Source: Bradysia coprophila (lineage: Eukaryota; Arthropoda; Insecta; Diptera; Sciaridae). Taken from it: a stretch of DNA of 64,000 bases. The notes beneath the pieces were generated by a model. That model did not search any database, was not told the DNA's origin, and saw nothing but the letters and a program-made list of their open reading frames with translations. The stretch covers positions 10,861,739-10,925,738 of the forward strand of contig NC_050735.1 of NCBI RefSeq assembly GCF_014529535.1, read 5' to 3'. The translations under genes were made by a program, and so were the position numbers. Below, in pieces: positions 12,860 through 26,696 of the stretch. Every line of letters begins with the position of its first letter. Position 1 is the stretch's first letter.

Positions 12860-13337
12860 TGACTTCCGGTTTGTGTCGACCATTCCGAATGATGTGCATT
12901 TATGACACGAATATTTTTAAAATATTGACCAGGACCTGCATTTATAATTATAGTTCGTAATCAATTGTTAAAACGAAATTTTTACATTGAGAATGTATTT
13001 TCATATGGAATTTTATTAAAACGTTCAACTACGGAAGAATGGATGCATTAATTGAAGTGACAGTTTACCGGTAACCCGCACTATAAAACTGACTTCCCAA
13101 TCCATACATTTCCCGTGCGTTTTTCGGCGAATGCTTGATTTCTCGATACTCAAATTTTTTGAAAAAATTTCCCGATAACTAGGCTATCACGATACCGCAC
13201 TCTTTCCATGCCCATCAACCATCGGTATGTAATGTATTCAAAATAAAATCTACAATGGTATTAAGCCAGTCGGGGCCCGACGTGAAGAAAGTGGACTTGT
13301 TGATTGTTGTTGAGCGTTAACGAAGAGATATTTCGGC

Positions 13338-13465
13338 TCAGTTAAACGTAACTGACCTTAAGGGTGAAATGAGAGAAAAATACATACAAAATTTGTGTTT
13401 CGAAAATTCTAACTCTAAATTTCGATTATTTAACATTGTCCTCAAGGCCAGTTAAATTTAACTGA
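13338..13465. repeat. Foldback with TCAGTTAAA..TTTAACTGA ends
   Basis: TCAGTTAAACGTAACTGACC, continuing into TTAAGG, at 13338 is matched with a few mismatches by the reverse complement ending at 13465. The interior is AT-rich and non-coding. Its ends resemble those of the element at 9114..9251. Confidence 0.55.
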
Positions 13466-13613
13466 TCTTTGCTCTCCGTTAACAACCTATTATAATGCTT
13501 GATTTCCACTTACCAGAAACGTACTACGAGTGAGAAACAAAATTGAATTTTTTAGTGTTTTTTGACAGCTAGCTCTCTCACGTAGTTTTCGTTGAGTGAT
13601 AACCACACTTAGT

Positions 13614-13738
13614 CTTGATTTCCACTTACGAAAAAAACACTCCGTTTTCTCTCCGTTTACTCTTTAAACAAATGAAAAGAGTCGTGGTTTAGCAAAACGG
13701 AGGCAAAACAGAGTGTTTTTTTGTAAGTGGAAATCAAG
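13614..13738. mobile_element. Short foldback MITE, CTTGATTTCCACTTAC ends
   Basis: The ends, 13614..13629 and 13723..13738, are exact 16-bp inverse matches; inner arms (AAAAACACTCCGTTTT and GAGTGTTTTTT) extend the stem. A solitary matching end lies at 13498..13513. An AAACGGAGGCAAAACAG inner-arm match recurs at about 24398, which points to a dispersed family. Confidence 0.75.
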
Positions 13739-13970
13739 CTTTAAGAGTCGTTCACAAATGACGGTTTGAATTATGACGACGTATGCAAAAACCGCCAAAA
13801 AAGCTCAAAATTCCATTTTGTAAATTAACCTCCGTCACACCCCTCCCCCAATTGAGTGACGTCATTAGAGAACAACAACGACTAACTTCCCAAAGTAATT
13901 AAAAAAAACTTGGGTGAACTCTACATCATCGATTCAATTCAATCTAAAAAAAAAAATTAAAAAAAATAAT

Positions 13971-14043
13971 CGACCGAGACAGGATTCGAACCTGCAATCT
14001 TCGGATTCGAAGTCCGACGCCTTATCCGTTAGGCCACACGGTC
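13971..14043 (-). tRNA. tRNA-Arg (anticodon UCG)
   Basis: The minus strand reads as a 73-nt cloverleaf. Acceptor start GACCGTG, D-arm with TGGCCTAACGGATAAGGC (A box), anticodon stem-loop CGGAC-TTCGAAT-CCG with anticodon TCG, and T-arm GCAGG-TTCGAAT-CCTGT (B box). The downstream minus-strand flank is a run of T residues, fitting a Pol III terminator. There is no intron. Position 6 (T) faces T67 in the acceptor stem, a mismatch where related tRNAs normally pair. Amino-acid identity follows from the anticodon and overall match to animal tRNA-Arg(UCG). Confidence 0.95.
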
Positions 14044-15100
14044 ATACTATTCGGCACGTTATGAAAGAACCTGCTGAATTTATGTATTGTTTCTAACCGA
14101 ACCACTGATTGTGTAACTCTTCTAATTTACTTAACTAATCCGGAGTACTACATGTACTACAACCATTTTATTGATCTTGACCTCTTCGTCCATATTTTGT
14201 TCAGCTAGTTCACTTACTAAGTCTCTCAATTCGCTAAGAAGTTGTTGTAACTCTTCTACCTATCTAGCTTGTCTTTCAGTTTTTAATAAAAAGTCAATGG
14301 CAAATGACATGGCTAACAGCTTGGCTTTTTGTGAAACGATAATATTCGTCGTTAAGCGGTTTTGCAAACTTCTATGTCACGAAATTTCTAAATTTACGTA
14401 CGTAATGGGTCAGAAATCTTGCAATTGTTTTCCGAACAATTTTAGTGTTCCCACTTACAAACTGACATAAAATTGGTCTCCAATTTTTTAATTATACCGA
14501 TACCGAAACAAGAAAATGTTCCACTAAAATTGCAAAATACGAAACGTAGCATTGATAGACTGCTACGTGAGATTTCTGACCCATGACGTACGCCATGCGG
14601 ACTACTCATGTGAAATGGGTAGAATGAAATGACATCACACCTAAGCAAGTTATAATTCCACAACAGTGTTAGACCTGTAGCTAAGGAAACACGTTTTCTT
14701 GTCGTCTGTGAGCAATTCTGATTTTTTCTTTGCCGAAAATAAATTGTTACAATCGTAGGAGCGCTCTGTAGCTGCATTGACAGACTCTCACTTCCAAATG
14801 GATTCCACGAAATTCGTTTCATTCTCACGGCCTAGCGATAGCTGAAATCTGTTGGCTTTTGCTCTGGAACATGTCTCAACGAATAAAAGAAATTGAACAC
14901 AGATTCGGGGTTTTATTTGCCGTTTATTTGTTCGGTACAAAATTAAACAGTCTAGACTCTGAACACTTTTTTTTTAAATTGAAACGCGCTGCGGTCACAA
15001 CGTATACTCGCAACAATTTCATTTTAACAATTTGCACAACCAAACGAATTAAATTCCTTGTTTTATCAACTAAATTGCAATTCGACTAAGTCCACCGCTG
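14044..15100. other. Intergenic region with a foldback and a decayed frame
   Basis: On the minus strand, 14340..14160 reads as a charged, coiled-coil-like stretch (FAIDFLLKTERQAR, a stop, then VEELQQLLSELRDLVSEL), probably a broken transposon or gene fragment that I cannot name. An inverted repeat at 14397..14419 and 14570..14592 (23 bp, one mismatch) bounds a 196-bp foldback. The rest shows no gene. Confidence 0.4.
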
Positions 15101-16479
15101 TTATAGTTCGTCTCGGTTGTAATCGTCTTCGTCGGCATCATCTTCATCACAGTATTTGGCCGTCTTCGTGCAGACAATGTGATCAATGTTGTCGGCTTGA
15201 ACTTCTTTCATGAATTCCTTCAGGATTGCCTCTTCGTGATCCTCCAGGATTTCCAGACACTGTTGAAGTAGGTGGCTATGAGTATTGGGAAATGGAAAAC
15301 GAATGGAGCTGAAAGCTCGGCAGAAAGTTAAGCCCGATAAGATTGGGGAATTTTAAGACAATTCGTGTATTTGATGGGAATTTAGTGATTGCAGGTCTGG
15401 ACACGAAAATTGAAATGACTGACAGAGCATGCGTCTTAGTATCTTTGACCGAAAGTCAACAGCATGTCTCATAGTGCGAGGAGAGGGAGTACTACAAAGT
15501 CACTACGATGCATGTAGTGAAAGCTTAGGTAAAGTACGGATAGCTTTCATGATCTTTAGATGGTTTGTTAGGGCAACAGTACTCAACATACTTCGAGAAG
15601 TCGTTCAAACTATCGGAGATAAAAACAGAAAAAATTCGTTTCGGTTAGCTTGCCCATAGGGAATGGGTGCGTTGACCTTTTGGCTGCGAAAATCTAGCCG
15701 TAGGATTTAAATGAGTGATTCGGTAAAGAAGTATGAATTTGCGAATTTCAGATCGACGGAGAGACAATGTGGAGCAATTGCTTTCTCAGGTAAAATATTT
15801 GAACTAAAGAAATACTTACAAAATGTTCCAAACTTTTGTTCAAGTCACCGTCTTGTACAAAGTCCACAGAGCCCATCAACGGATTCATTTTTCCATCGTC
15901 CGTTACCATCTTTAATACCAATAGTTTCCTGGTTACCTTGTCACGAGCCTTAGCATAATCATCCATTTTTTTACCTGCAACATGACACAACAATCAATAT
16001 CCCACAGTCATGGGCATCCAACCGTCTTGGGCCTTACATATCGTGTCCATGAGTTCCGTCAAATACGTTTCGGATCTGGAATATTGAACCGATTTGACTT
16101 CAGAGAACCCGTCCGAATCCATGCGAAAGCCGCTCACTTCGACCTTCTTCCTGGGATCGACTTTTTTGATGGCATTTTTCATTTCCAATATTGTGGCCTC
16201 GCACACTGAAAAGGATGCGGTGGGAGCGGATTTTAGTTCTCTTCAAATGTGTTTGTATAATGAACGTGACAAGGCCTTACCCAAACACTTTACATTCCGT
16301 GACAAAATTTTCGGATCGGTGGCATATTCCTTTGTCGGTGAATCGAAGTCGCCATGGTCTACGTAACCATCATCGGCATCACCGTCTTCAGCCCCATAAT
16401 CATCATCATCATCATTACACCGCACCACCAACAACAAACTCATCAAAATACACAAATGACAGATCGCAGACCAATTCAT
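15101..16479 (-). CDS. sel: Canopy/seele family saposin-like ER protein
   Basis: Four minus-strand exons, 16479..16281, 16205..16038, 15974..15820 and 15259..15101, give 226 residues. The start has a signal-peptide-like hydrophobic run (ICHLCILMSLLLVV), then a very acidic stretch of Asp and Glu. Six conserved cysteines of the canopy fold follow: NVKCLVCEATILEMK, ELMDTICKKMDDYAKAR, then CLEILEDHEEAILKEF and HIVCTKTAKYC. The protein ends in NRDEL, an ER-retention type tetrapeptide. Canopy proteins are ER-resident folding or receptor-maturation factors; fly seele acts in dorsoventral patterning. Assignment to seele rather than another canopy member is inferred from overall pattern and the RDEL end. 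Confidence 0.82.
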
Positions 16480-17243
16480 TTTGTGATTGTTCCTGGTGAA
16501 TCCCGCGAAAATCAGAATGTGAAATTTAATGGACAACCTAAAAACACGGTCGACTGCAATTTGTTATCACAATGTTTAGTCGGACACCTATTTATATTTT
16601 CCAGAAAACACGTTTCTCACCTATGATTGGCTGGTTTTGGTTGTGTTTTTTAAGCCATGTAAGTATGCCAACTCATATGTTTCAGTGTGTTATCGCCGAT
16701 AATTCTATATAATGTATACCAGCAGTGCTATTGGATCGAAATTGTATGACATTGAGTGGAGTGGCGATGTGTATACATAATTTAGCGTAAATTCGACTAA
16801 AATCTCATCTCGTGAATCATTCTGTAGTTTTAACACGTTCTGGTCGAGCGATTATTCTTACAACATTTTTGTTAATCGACAGTACTCATCCTATCAAAAA
16901 TGCAAAGAAGTAATTTAATATGGTGGCTCTGCGCATACAATCAACGTTGTCACTGTGTCTCTCGCGCCATTTTTAAAGAAACCCTGTTTGAAGGTGCAAT
17001 CTGTACAATTTAAATGAAAGGGCGAACGTATTTCGTTTCGGATGCTATTAAACTATTGATGCTTTCCCGAATGAAAATGGAAATAATCGAGAACGTAAAG
17101 TTATCGGTCGAGAAAAGGTCATTTAAACTCGTTAATTTTTCCATGAAATAATGAACTTCGATTTTATACTCGGCAATGCATGGCTAAAATTCTGAAATTT
17201 GTTTAAAAAGAGGAGAAAATAGGAAATTCCAACACGACCCGAG
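16480..17243. other. Upstream region of the canopy gene
   Basis: AT-rich DNA without a convincing coding frame or RNA gene. It includes the presumed promoter of the leftward canopy gene. Confidence 0.35.
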
Positions 17244-17352
17244 TAAAAATAAAAGTCTCAAAGGTTCGAAAACTGACGTCTCACGTCTCACAATACAAAG
17301 GATTTGAGACCGTGAGACGTCTCTTTGCGAACCTTCGAGACTTTTATTTTTA
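17244..17352. mobile_element. 109-bp foldback element
   Basis: Ends 17244..17268 and 17328..17352 are near-perfect 25-bp inverse matches (TAAAAATAAAAGTCTC and following GGTTCG). Inner arms GACGTCTCAC and GTGAGACGTCTC extend the stem. No coding capacity. Confidence 0.75.
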
Positions 17353-17984
17353 GTTGGGGAGCGATGTTTTTCTCCACGAAACGAAAACATCGATTCGCCA
17401 AACCATTTTCGAAAACATAAACAAAGTGACAGTTCGAATGAGAAAAGTTCTATTTTCTCCACACGGTAGAGAGGGCTGCAGTTTTCTAACTAGAAATATA
17501 ATTGGACCAGTCGCCAAGAAAACACAATTTTCTCACAATGATCAAATCAAGTACAGAGCCTATAGATACTATGATTTACTTGCGTTTCACCAAATATTTT
17601 TGCTGTCTCACAACAGTTGGCCTGACTTTCTATGTCATTTCTTATTTTTAACGAAGGGAGATGACATTTGGAGGCTTTTTGACGTTTAACTTACGAATGT
17701 CAATGCTCGAACCCAATAAAATGGCGCCTCACAATGAATCATCATCATCACAGATGCGCGAATGACACCGACTTTTCACCTTAGAAATATCTCTTCGTCA
17801 TAGCAAAATTTGGTTGGCCTGTAGAGACGCCACAATTTTTTGCAGAACTTCATTCTTTGACCTCTCTATTTTATTGTAAAATGTCATCGCTGTGAAGTTG
17901 GTTTACAAAAAATAGAGTGCTGACATTAGTAATTTTATGGCGAAATGTACTATAAACATGTAACAGAATTATACAAAATTACAT

Positions 17985-18217
17985 TTGAGCACTGCTCGTG
18001 CTACACATAAGTTCGATGCCATTGACATCTTTTTTAAAATGGTTGACTACGATTTACTTGTATTTCACAAAAATATTTTCGCTTTCTCACAACAGATGGC
18101 CCGACTTTCTATTCCATTTTTTGCTGTCAACGAAGGGATGAGATGGCGTTTGTATCGAACTTTCGTGCCACCGCACATCTGATTCGGTTATATATGGCAT
18201 TACTTCCTCACTATATT
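17985..18217. mobile_element. Second copy of MITE family A, left end lost
   Basis: From ACATAAGTTCGATGCC (18004) through GATGGCGTTTGTATCGAACT to the right end ATATGGCATTAC-TTCC-TCACTATATT this follows the element at 1456..1706 with scattered differences. The left terminal repeat is not recognisable. A more diverged third stretch (GATTTACTTG..CTCACAACAG..TAACGAAGGGA) lies at about 17570..17670. Confidence 0.75.
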
Positions 18218-18225
18218 TAGCTTGG

Positions 18226-18370
18226 TCTGTTCTAAGTGCAACATCGAAATGTCAAACGTCATCCACACAGAAAATATATACAAAATGTTGATAAAATTTA
18301 CGGAAAGCGTTGAGGTTATGGCTCTGTAGACGACGCTTGACATTAAATTGCACTTTGCACTTGGAACAGA
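18226..18370. repeat. Foldback, TCTGTTC-AAGTGCAA ends
   Basis: TCTGTTCTAAGTGCAA at 18226 is matched by TTGCACTTGGAACAGA ending at 18370. A further inner match (AATGTCAA and TTGACATT) extends the stem. It abuts the family A copy. Confidence 0.6.
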
Positions 18371-21300
18371 TCTCCTGCATGATTTAACATCCATTCAACG
18401 GCTATTTTTAATTTCGTTTTTAATAAGAATCGAATATTATTTTATTATCAAGTCTCAATTGTCTTATGGAGAACAAAACTGCCAATATTAATTATGTGAA
18501 ATATCACCCCCTTTTTTAATTGTCTGCCCCCTCGGTTTACTAATATTTTGACAAGTGACCTTGAACTTTTTTCTCTATTATTTTATGCAATCCCTCCCAC
18601 ACTGCTATCTATCAACTACTCTTTCCATAACTCATGTATCTATAACACATAATGTTTGTACATATTTTCATTGATTTCATAAGACAAACCACCCACCATT
18701 ATACCTTTGTTCAATGCGGGAGTTCCAGTCCGTTCCAATTTGATAAAAATATATCACAGAGAGACACTTTTTTTTTCGAATATTTGCCGCTTTGATTTGT
18801 CAAGAATATTCAATCGCTTAACGTTAGAGAGGGCTGTGGCATCTCTACTTTATTTTTGTTGTGAGTCATTTTTTTGGTGTAGTAGCTTTTCTTTTGATAT
18901 GCAAACATTTTATACATGTGTGTTACTTATATCGCATGTATACACAGTATATATTATGTCCAATAGTGTGTATAACAACTTGCGAACGCCGCTTTTGAAA
19001 AAGGGAAAAAATCAAAATGTATTTCAAATTTATCACCGAAAATTGTTTAATAAATTCAATCGAAACTGTGTGATTATGCAAAAATATCCCGTTTAATTGA
19101 TCAACCACCAATTACCGAATAATTTTCCACATATTGGAAATGTTTAACAAGAAATGTGATTAAGAGTTTAAAATACAGTGTGACACTTCATAAATTTTGT
19201 TTGGCGATTTTTTTGGAATTGTCAGAGTTAGTCATATATCGTTTTTGAATTTTCTGAACGTTTAGATTTCGGCAATAACGTTTTTCTGTTCCGATCCATT
19301 TCGGCAATGTTAGGTATAAATTCATCCAGCGAGTGAATATTATCCACTACTAAACATTGAAGTGTCTACCCTGCGGTTCAAATAAATGATGTGATGATAA
19401 AAAAAAATATTTCAATGAACACATATAAAACGATAATATGCGAGAAGCTACGGTTCGGAACCGATTGCCACAGTGAATTGGACGATTCTATTTGACTGAA
19501 AAAAGGGGTTTTATTTTCCGTAAACTTTCTCTCTCAATTTCTGGCATTGCAATTAAAGTGACCGGACGCTATTCTAGTTAATCGAATTCGCGGATGGATC
19601 AGGATTTGCATGGTGTTAATTTGATGAAAATCGGTTAAAGATATCAAAATGTTTAATTGACACTTCAAAAGTGGGTTTCTGTTTAATACAAAATGGATTC
19701 GACCAAACAACCGCGCGCCATATTGCCAAGTATTGTAAAGACTAGTCTTGTTCTGCAGCTGACCGGAGAGGGACGTGTTATAGAAATGAGTGAATTTTCT
19801 GTGCATAAAAAAAGTGTTTTAAAAATTATCCTAACCGTGTGCTTAATCAAAGTGATTGAATTGTGTTCGATCCATTGAAAAGAAAAGAAAACTAAAAATC
19901 TGTGCTCCGCATAAACTGCAAGAGAAAAAGAGAAATAATTTCATCACATTTATTTGTTGGGTAAGTCAAAACCGAAAATCCCTCCAAGACATAAAAAAAA
20001 AATCTGAAACGTTTTCAAACGACTCCATCCCATCGCAATTTGCGACTGGAAATCGGTGAAAAATTGCCCGAATATCATTTCCAAAACATTTTGGTTACGA
20101 TTGTTTGCGATTTTCACATTAAAATGCCAAGGCGATTGGTTAGAAAAACCTGCATCTAATCGACAGAAATATTTCGGTCGTCCGATCACCTCTTTGTGAA
20201 ATAACCTTTCCTTTTCGGAGCATAATACCAAAATAACGCGTTTTTCTGTTTGTGTTTTCTATTCTCGATAATGCATCCAGAAAAAAGGCCGAAAAACGTT
20301 ACCATTTTATCGGCTGGTTTCAATTTTCGGTTTGACTAAAAATATGAATTTTTATTCTAATCTTCCAATATTTATATTCCGCAACGTCGCATTTTATCTT
20401 TCATTGTACGTACATATATAATACATAACATATAGGAATAGGTATGCTCACTTTTTCGAAATGCAAAGCTTTCATACCAGTGTGCGCGACTTTTGCACAC
20501 ACAAATACATTATATGAGTCGTTGAATTCACCAGTACATTGACAGCGTTTTAACTTTTAAACACTCAGACGATAAGGTTTTTTTTACGTCACTCATATTG
20601 AAATTAAATAAACAACCTCGCACTGAGACGATCAGTTTCAACTAATGTTGAATTTTGATTTCATTCCAACGGAAAACCTCCTAGCACATACAATATTTTT
20701 GCTGTGTTACACAGCATTTTACCCAATTAATTTTTATCGAAATTAATTTTTGTTTTCCTTCACCAATATCAAGGTAACTGGGCTAGTAATTCGGTTTTTC
20801 TTTCCTAAAAATTTAGTTAAATTCCCACAGCAGTGAAATTTCCATCCGAATAAAAATGTTCATTTCCACATCGACGTTTTGCCACTTAACGACAGTGTTA
20901 GTTCGTGACAAGGAATTTTCGAAATCAAAATGAAAAACGTGTGCAAGTTCATGATTTATCCTTTTTTCAACCGTCAATTAATCCTCTTTCGTGAGTTATA
21001 ATACCCATGGTAGTGAATTTAGTTCTTCTGGTGTGGTTTCAATGTGTTTTTCCAATTATTTTTCGTTATACAATTCCTGAAAATCTGTTAACTCTGTCGT
21101 GTACATATGACCCGTGTTAAATTTCATGAAACTGCTCATTCGAGCTGGGTCAACGTTCTGCGATGAGAATTGCTCTTGGAGTACATTACTATGACTTCAA
21201 ATGATGCAATTTCGGTTGAAAAGCTTCCGTTCTTTAGTAAAATTTTCAATTGAAATACTTAAGTGACTATGCAAATCACATTAACCTATACGTCGACAGT

Positions 21301-24300
21301 TTTTGATTTGAAAGAAAAATTGTGTTGACTCTTTCACTACTGGCAACAGTGGAATTGGTTTTGTGACGTTAATTTTCTTCTTGAAACGAATTAGTCCATT
21401 GACAAAAAAAAAGGTCAAGTGAAAGATGGTCTTTACATTCAAGGGCAATCAAGATACCGCGTTCAACAAAAACCGTAAATTTAATATATTTCCGAATGTA
21501 TGGTTCGTAGTTGTGCGGAGAGTATTTATAAAGGTTTTGAAGACTAACATGATGTTGGCAGGTAGTTCTTAAGAGCGTCCTTTAACTCATTCTTTGCGAG
21601 AAGCGTTTACTGTTTCGCTTTCAATTGATAAACAAAAACATATTTTTGACACAAAGTCGCTTCAAAATATGCGAGGATCATTGATTCATTGTCCGATTCC
21701 CTGAGTTGTTGACCGCGTGTGGAAACTCACGCTATCAGCGGTATCCTGGTTACCCGGAAGTTTTCAGAAAAATTCTTTAGATACCGGGAAATCGAAAAAA
21801 TCGGGAAAAATATGTGGCGAAAAATCAAATTTACGATTTTAGATACCGGGAAATTTTACTCGGAAACCGGGAAGAAAACAAATTTTCCACACGCGTTATT
21901 GACACAAAACATACAATTTGTATGGAATTTTCTCGTACAGGTGAAACACCATTTCACCGAATCCATATAATGGTACCAGCCTCAAAAGTGTTACATAAAA
22001 AGAACTTTAGCGATGCGTTCATATCCACTGGCAATTTCAATAGACAAAATTCCGACGAACATGCCCTGTAGACTCCCCGAGTAAACCGATCATAAACACA
22101 CAAAATATCGAACTTAAGAATTTGACATCACCTGATCTGAAGAAAATCAAAAAAAAATCTTTTTTTATTCTTTTACAACTCCCGAAGATAACTCTACCTG
22201 AGGTGTAATTAAACGTGTCGACATGGTCATCCCCTTTAGTTATTTTCACATTCCGTCAATATTTATACGTCTCATTCAAATGCTGTTCCGACACACATAG
22301 AGCCAACAGTTGTTGTTGACATTATCAGACCGTCTACAATATATCGTTGTATGCGGCTTGAAAATGGTTCAGATAAAAAAATAAAATTTTGCGACGTTTT
22401 AGGTCATTGGTGTTATGTAATGAATAGCGAAAAAAAAGTAATCGAAAAAATGAACCGTTCGAACCGATCTTCACGAACGCGTTAATGAAGGCACCGCGCA
22501 CTCACAATGAATTGAGTTTCCGTAAAATTGTAAATTGTATCAAAACTGTACTTCCTTTTAGTATAACATAATAGAATTCGGTAAAGATGTTTGTCGGGCA
22601 CACATTTTATATTGTCGAAAGAATGAAGAAAAAAAAAACTTCCATTTTTCAATGAACCGAAACGATAATAATAACCGAAACACACAACGATAGCCATAAT
22701 AGGTGATTCTTCGGAAAATATCTATTCGAAACAATTTTTTTTTTCCTGTTGGAAATAATCTACTAGAACTCACTAACATTTTCGATGAGTGTATAATCCT
22801 CTCAAAATAATGAAAATAATTTTCGAAATTACTCTTAAATATACAATCTGTTAAGAAAATTGTAGGTGCCACACACAAAATAGTAGTCTTATCCGAGGTG
22901 TTAAAACTTATAGAAAAAAAAACATGATACACACACCGAAAATCGTAATATAAAATTATATTTCTTTTTCTCGTCTCTGTATAAATATATTCTTCGCGTT
23001 CTTCGATTACATTTTACACATTTTCAGTATGTGGAACCAAAAACACACATTCAAAAGCGAATCATACGAAAACATGTTTGTATCATTCCGAAAAATTCAA
23101 ACTCTCGTGAATATTGGAATATAAATTGTTATATATACGTATGTATAACACCACTCATTGCCCGCGCGCTCTCCGATATACTTGAGTATATTCCGCGTAT
23201 TATTTTCTATTCCAACTGAGATCTGAGATCTTCGGACGATGGGTGAATTCGTATACACATAATTTCATTTCGATATTACGAACACAATGTTAACCCAACC
23301 AAAAGGAAACAACAACAACAACACATGAATAAAAAAAAAAAGATTCATTTTCTGTTTCGGCAATTGCGCACTATGCTCGTAACATTTCTCTGCTTTTAGC
23401 CGCGTCTCGGTGAATCGAAACTTTGCTTCTTTTTGTCAAATCGAGTAGAGTTGCTTATTGTGTCGCACAATATTTGATTATGTTCCGAACAATTTAATCA
23501 ACTCAAACCAATATTATATACTTGAACGGCGACAGGCTGACATAATCTAAAAAAAAAAAAAATTGTTCCAAGCTCCAATTGACTCAAATATTCTTGTTAA
23601 AATTGGTTTTAGATATGACGTCAATTCATACCATATAAAGGGGATGACACCTTACGGATATATTCTATTTGTAAAATTCAATTAATTTGATCGTCTATTG
23701 TCTATCAGTGGCTCTATGTCTGTGTATTGATATGAAACAAATGAAGGGTTAATCTGTATTCGTTCCAATCACTCCCAAAATAACAACACAATTCTGTTAT
23801 CAATAAACGGCTGTGTTTACTTAAGATTCGTACGTCGAAGTTTACTAAACCGTATACATACACCATCTGGGGACACAATTCCTTATTTCGTTTTTTTTCT
23901 TCTTCTTTTCTTTGTCGACATTTTCAATTTATTCTTCCGCTATATCACACATTCATTCACGTTTGGCAAATATTTTGACGCTCCATTAACCGCAACCTTA
24001 TCGTTTAGTCGGAAAAATCATGGGAAAATAATTGTTTCCGACTCCGATTTTACATAATTGACATTGTCGGCACAAACAGATAAATATGATGTAGGTTCCA
24101 AGGCTTGTTTTTGTGAATGTTACCCTGGAAAATTCCGAAAAATTCATTAAAAAAATTCTTTGAGTCTGTTACAGACTCAAAATTTCCAATAATAAGCCGT
24201 CACAGGTAATAACCCTTTGTGGGTTGTCTAGGTAGATTCTCATTTATTACCGATAGCCGTCATGGACAAAAGAAAATTTGAAGGATTCGTAAAGGTGACC

Positions 24301-26696
24301 TCACAGGCGTCCCTTTTCCAGTCGTTTATTTGACAGTTTTAATTAAAACAATGCAAAAGTTCTCTTAACAATACAATAGAAACGTCACGTCAAGCTAAAC
24401 GGAGGCAAAACAGACGACTGTGAATTGAGACTAAGGCTTTAACAGTCAATTTACTTCTAGTTCTACTCATAGAATCATTGAAATAATTATGGGAGGAGTC
24501 TCTGACAGTGTTCCCATGATACATGCCCATGATCATAGCTCTCTTAAAACATGTTTTACATTTTGCTACCTCGCAATATTTTGATTTGTTGTCGATGTTT
24601 CATAACTCCGAACCGACTGCAGGTAAAATTAATTAAGCCGACGAATACGAAGTGTTATCGGTGCTGATGTTTCATGGGGCACAGTAAATTCAAAAGAAAA
24701 TCATTTCGTTTAATCTTAATTGCTGTTCGTAAGTGCTCTCAGCATTTAGGTGCACATAAGTGTAACTCTTCTGCATAAAAAAAAAACGGGATGGATCCAG
24801 TGCATACAATATCCCACGTAGTAACACACAAAAGAAAACACGAAAGAAACATGAATGCAAAAGTCAAAACAAAGTACGGCTTTCGGAATGGACTTTTTTT
24901 TTCCTCCGACCATACAGAACCATATACACCGAGAGAACGAGAAGGACAACAAAAAAAAACAACGAATTCTTCTATTCAATTGCACTATACGTTACCCGTT
25001 GAGTGTGTGTTGGAACAAAAATAATGTTAACGCAAGCGCCCTTTCGTTTAATTCATATCGATTTTGTCGTTTTATTTAAATTTCGAAAGTGCGCAACGTA
25101 TAAACTTTATGCATTGTGTATGATGTTCTGCTGATGAACCGTGTTCTTCACAGAGAGATGAACATACCGACTATTTATTCCTTGAATTGTACTACGGTTT
25201 GTGAGACGATGATTTTTGTTTATGACTCACAGAATTTACTATTGCCACCGACCAAATGTTATAACGTATTACGTATTCGCATTGCCAAATGCTGTGACAA
25301 TATGTGGCAGAGAATTTTAAGACGCTGACGGTCACAATGGGTTAGTTACCAATTGGTTAGTTGATGCGAAGAGATTGCATATATGTTTAGCGTGCAGTAC
25401 ACCGTGCATGTACACATAGAACATAGAGCGTACTACTAGCGTTGTCAACTTGTAACTGAAATGTTTTCAAGAATTTGAAAATAAATAACAAGCGTCATGT
25501 GTAAATCTGGTCAAAGGGCGTTGCCAGGTCGGATGAAGCGAGAAATATTTTTTTTTGTACAACTTTGTGTTGGCGATAATTTTCAATAATGACAACATTG
25601 GTCGATATTAGCTCAGCGCAAAGGTTTCCAGTTAATGTGCACAGCTTCTTCATCATCACATCTAATCATACTAAATTTAGAAATTGATTTTTTTTTTCAC
25701 GATATAACTGTGCTGTCTCCTACAAATGTGGTGTACTGACGTCAAAATAACCCGATGATTCATTGAAATATTAATTAGAAGAAAAAATGCTAAGGAGATT
25801 GAAGAAAATCGTCTTACGTTGGATTGGTAATTTAGATGCACTAAAAGCCACAACACCTTTTTCCACAAAATTGTTATCGTAATCACAAACCCGAACTATT
25901 CAAAATATTTACGTCCGTCGAATCCGTTTGTTTTTCTTTTTTCTTCTCTCTATTAATTTACTGTTAACAAAGCATGACGATTCCCTGTTGCGTTCGGCAA
26001 CATCACCAAAGTATACACCTTTGCCAATGAGCATAATTTGGTTTCTCGCATTCTTGAAAATATCCAAATGTTCTAATGTTTGAATTACATCAACAAGAGA
26101 AATGTATATTCGTTATCTCTGCGTTGTTTGATGCGTTCCTCTCTTTCTCGGTGAATTTAATAAATATGTTGGCTGATATAAATATATAACTAACATGCCA
26201 ACCGTGCTTTGTTCAAATAGCGTTTCGATTCTAAAAATAATTAATTTTTCTTTTCTCGTTAAAATCAAAGTGAAATTTTTCTTTTGTTTTGAGGTGGCCG
26301 ATTTTGAAAATTTTTCTTCCTTTCAAATTGTTGTTGTTATTGCTGCTGCTGGTGCTTCGTTGAGTTACATAAATTTATAACATTGTCAACCGCAATTTTA
26401 TAGTATGTCAACCGAAACATGTTGACTGTTCTCCCTTTTTTGTATTTTTTGCTTACAGTGGAGTCTTATGTAGGTAGAGTATAATACCTAAAGGTTCTAT
26501 CTTAGATGAGTCTTATTGATTTTAATCCACCTCCACTGACACCATTTCTTCTCGTAACACAGCACAAGCCGGGGATTATTTTAAGTTCTGTGACTTTAGC
26601 TGAGTTGTCAAGACGATCACAGCAACGAACATCTTTAACGAATTGAAAAGACAGTGGGATGATTGAAATCGTCCAACGATTTCTGCAAAATGTGTA
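18371..26696. other. AT-rich gene-poor region upstream of Sin3A
   Basis: Over 8 kb I find no exon I can support: open frames are short, AT-rich and without domains. Small features are a 9-bp-arm palindrome (TTGAGTCTG-TTA-CAGACTCAA) at about 24161..24181, a cluster of ACCGGGAA repeats at about 21735..21870, and an AAACGGAGGCAAAACAG match at about 24398. Non-coding 5' exons of Sin3A, or its distal enhancers, could lie here but cannot be recognised by eye. Confidence 0.4.

Noticed and set aside
13921-14096. 60-codon plus-strand frame
   Set aside because: It runs antisense through the tRNA-Arg gene.
22482-22932. Overlapping minus-strand frames rich in Phe, Ile and Ser
   Set aside because: Low-complexity AT-rich translation with no recognisable motif or splice signals.
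24746-25079. Open frames on both strands near 24.9 kb
   Set aside because: Lys/Thr/His-rich and Phe/Cys-rich translations of the same AT-rich stretch, no family features.
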